From CAZART01 sp964487555 (GTDB lineage Bacteria; Bacteroidota; Rhodothermia; Rhodothermales; VXPQ01), in NCBI GenBank assembly GCA_964487555.1, contig CAZART010000187.1:1-7349 (forward strand): a DNA stretch of 7,349 nucleotides, read 5' to 3'. Positions 6,328 to 7,349 of the stretch are shown here, piece after piece. Under the pieces are notes generated by a model. That model did no database searches and was not told the origin of the DNA. It was given only the letters and a program-made list of their open reading frames with translations. How positions within the stretch are numbered: position 1 is the stretch's first letter; the number at the start of each line of letters is the position of its first letter. Position numbers and translations under genes: made by a program.

Positions 6328-7349
6328 TCATCCGCCCAGCGCGTCCAAGAGAATCTCCGCCGGATGCCTGGCGTGGCGCCCGGTTGTGTCGTGGATCTGC
6401 GCGCGGCAGGACGTGCCGGCGGCGGCGATAATGGTTGCGTCGGACGCAGCGCGTACCGCGGGCGCGAGACGGCGCTCCGCCATCGCAATGGATATGTCGA
6501 CGTGCTCCGTCTCATACCCAAAGGATCCCGCCATCCCGCAGCAGCCGGAATCGATCGTCCGAACGTGATAATGGGGTGGGAGGGCAAGGCACGTCTCGGA
6601 GGGTCCCGTCCCGACGAGCGCTTTCTGATGGCAGTGCCCGTGCAGCAGAACGTCCCGCTCCTCGCGCGACCAGCGGACGTGGCCGAGGGCGTCGGTTCGA
6701 TGCAGGTGCGCCACGAACTCCTCGAAGGTCACCGTTACACCGGCTAGCTGCTGCGCACGAACGTCGCCCGGAAGCAGGGAAATAAATTCGTCGCGAAAGG
6801 TCAGGATGCAGCTCGGCTCAAGCCCGATCACCGGCATGCCCTGCTCCGCATATGGATGAAGCGCCTCGACGACCTCGATGGCCTGGATCTGCGCGTCGCG
6901 GACGAGCCCTTTGGAAAGCTGCGGCCGGCCGCAGCAGAGGCGGGCGTCGGCAACGCGTACGGAAAAGCCGATGCGGTCGAGGAAAAGAGCGGCCGCGCGG
7001 GCCGTTTCCGGATGGTTGAAATTGTTGAATGTATCCGCGAAGAGCAGGACGGGCGGTCCGCTCGTCGACCACGTCTGCCGGGCAAACCACTTCGTGAACG
7101 GTTCGGTGGCGAAGATCGGGAGCTCACGGCGCTGGGAGATGCCCATCGATCGATCGAGCAGCTTGCGAACGACGTCGCGGCGGTTCATCCAGTTCGCCGC
7201 CCGCGCGGTCACCCCGTTGAGGCGGCGAGCTACGTGCGGCATCTTTGCAAAAAAGCGAGTGCGCGCCGGAAGACCGTGGGCCTCCCAGTATTTGGAGAGC
7301 CACTCCGTCTTGAGCTTCGCCATGTCGACGTTCGACGGGCACTCCGTCT
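6328..7349 (-). CDS. C-terminal part of an FAD/Fe-S oxidoreductase, YdiJ / D-2-hydroxyglutarate or D-lactate dehydrogenase type (5' end outside window)
   Basis: The frame runs from beyond the right edge to the TGA at 6330-6328. At the edge it reads TECPSNVDMAKLK; the cysteine at 7341-7339 matches the last ligand of a ferredoxin-type 4Fe-4S pair (CP motif), so the ATG at 7323 is internal and not the start. Downstream are two cysteine-rich CCG modules. The first has LCCGRP (near 6936) and LEPSC with RDE (near 6810). The second has HGHCHQK (near 6633), CCGMAGSFGYE (near 6543) and TSCRAQI (near 6408), ending with HPAEILLDAL. These motifs are characteristic of GlpC/GlcF-like subunits, and the CPSNVDMAKLK linker is typical of single-chain FAD plus Fe-S dehydrogenases that oxidise D-2-hydroxyacids. 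The FAD domain would be encoded outside the window. Whether it is a fusion or a separate Fe-S subunit, and the exact substrate, cannot be settled here. It faces the kinase operon and shows no functional link to it. Confidence 0.92.
   Translation of the reverse strand, partial: TECPSNVDMAKLKTEWLSKYWEAHGLPARTRFFAKMPHVARRLNGVTARAANWMNRRDVVRKLLDRSMGISQRRELPIFATEPFTKWFARQTWSTSGPPVLLFADTFNNFNHPETARAAALFLDRIGFSVRVADARLCCGRPQLSKGLVRDAQIQAIEVVEALHPYAEQGMPVIGLEPSCILTFRDEFISLLPGDVRAQQLAGVTVTFEEFVAHLHRTDALGHVRWSREERDVLLHGHCHQKALVGTGPSETCLALPPHYHVRTIDSGCCGMAGSFGYETEHVDISIAMAERRLAPAVRAASDATIIAAAGTSCRAQIHDTTGRHARHPAEILLDALGG

Noticed and set aside
7321..7323. ATG as start of the Fe-S oxidoreductase
   Set aside because: The same frame continues upstream to the window edge with the conserved TECPSNVD sequence holding an Fe-S ligand cysteine, so this methionine is internal.

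Overview
The window reads as bacterial chromosome with compact, fairly GC-rich genes and an AT-richer control region in the middle. No RNA gene or marker allows a firm taxonomic call. The mix of a non-cyanobacterial KaiC-type ATPase, large multidomain kinases and an HDOD output domain fits environmental bacteria such as Gemmatimonadota or Myxococcota-like lineages, but that is a weak inference.

Layout. (1) 1-2462, minus strand: a very long reading frame, open through the left edge, encoding GAF, HisKA-like, HATPase_c, receiver (REC) and HDOD domains. Its H-box has lysine where the phospho-accepting histidine should be. (2) 2463-2784: a divergent intergenic region of about 320 bp. It holds three closely spaced pairs of an ATACGY hexamer, an 18-bp tandem duplication, a 22-bp near-palindrome, a small hairpin and a plausible sigma70-type promoter. 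(3) 2785-6214, plus strand: three genes joined by two ATGA overlaps. They encode a two-domain KaiC-like ATPase, a single-domain receiver, and a REC-PAS-histidine kinase. (4) 6215-6327: a short convergent spacer. (5) 6328 to the right edge, minus strand: the C-terminal part of an FAD/Fe-S oxidoreductase of the D-lactate/D-2-hydroxyglutarate dehydrogenase (YdiJ-like) type, unrelated to the signalling genes.

How the genes may work together. The divergent pair of transcription units forms a signalling island around a KaiC-like ATPase; no KaiA or KaiB is visible. The signalling residues are split in a complementary way. The plus-strand kinase has a normal H-box, but its own REC and the neighbouring stand-alone REC have both lost the Mg2+-binding acidic pair. 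The minus-strand hybrid protein has a complete REC phosphorylation pocket, but its kinase core lacks the histidine. A testable reading is that the PAS kinase phosphorylates the REC-HDOD part of the divergent protein, with the KaiC-like ATPase and the degenerate receivers tuning this exchange. That is inference; the residue substitutions themselves are read from the sequence.
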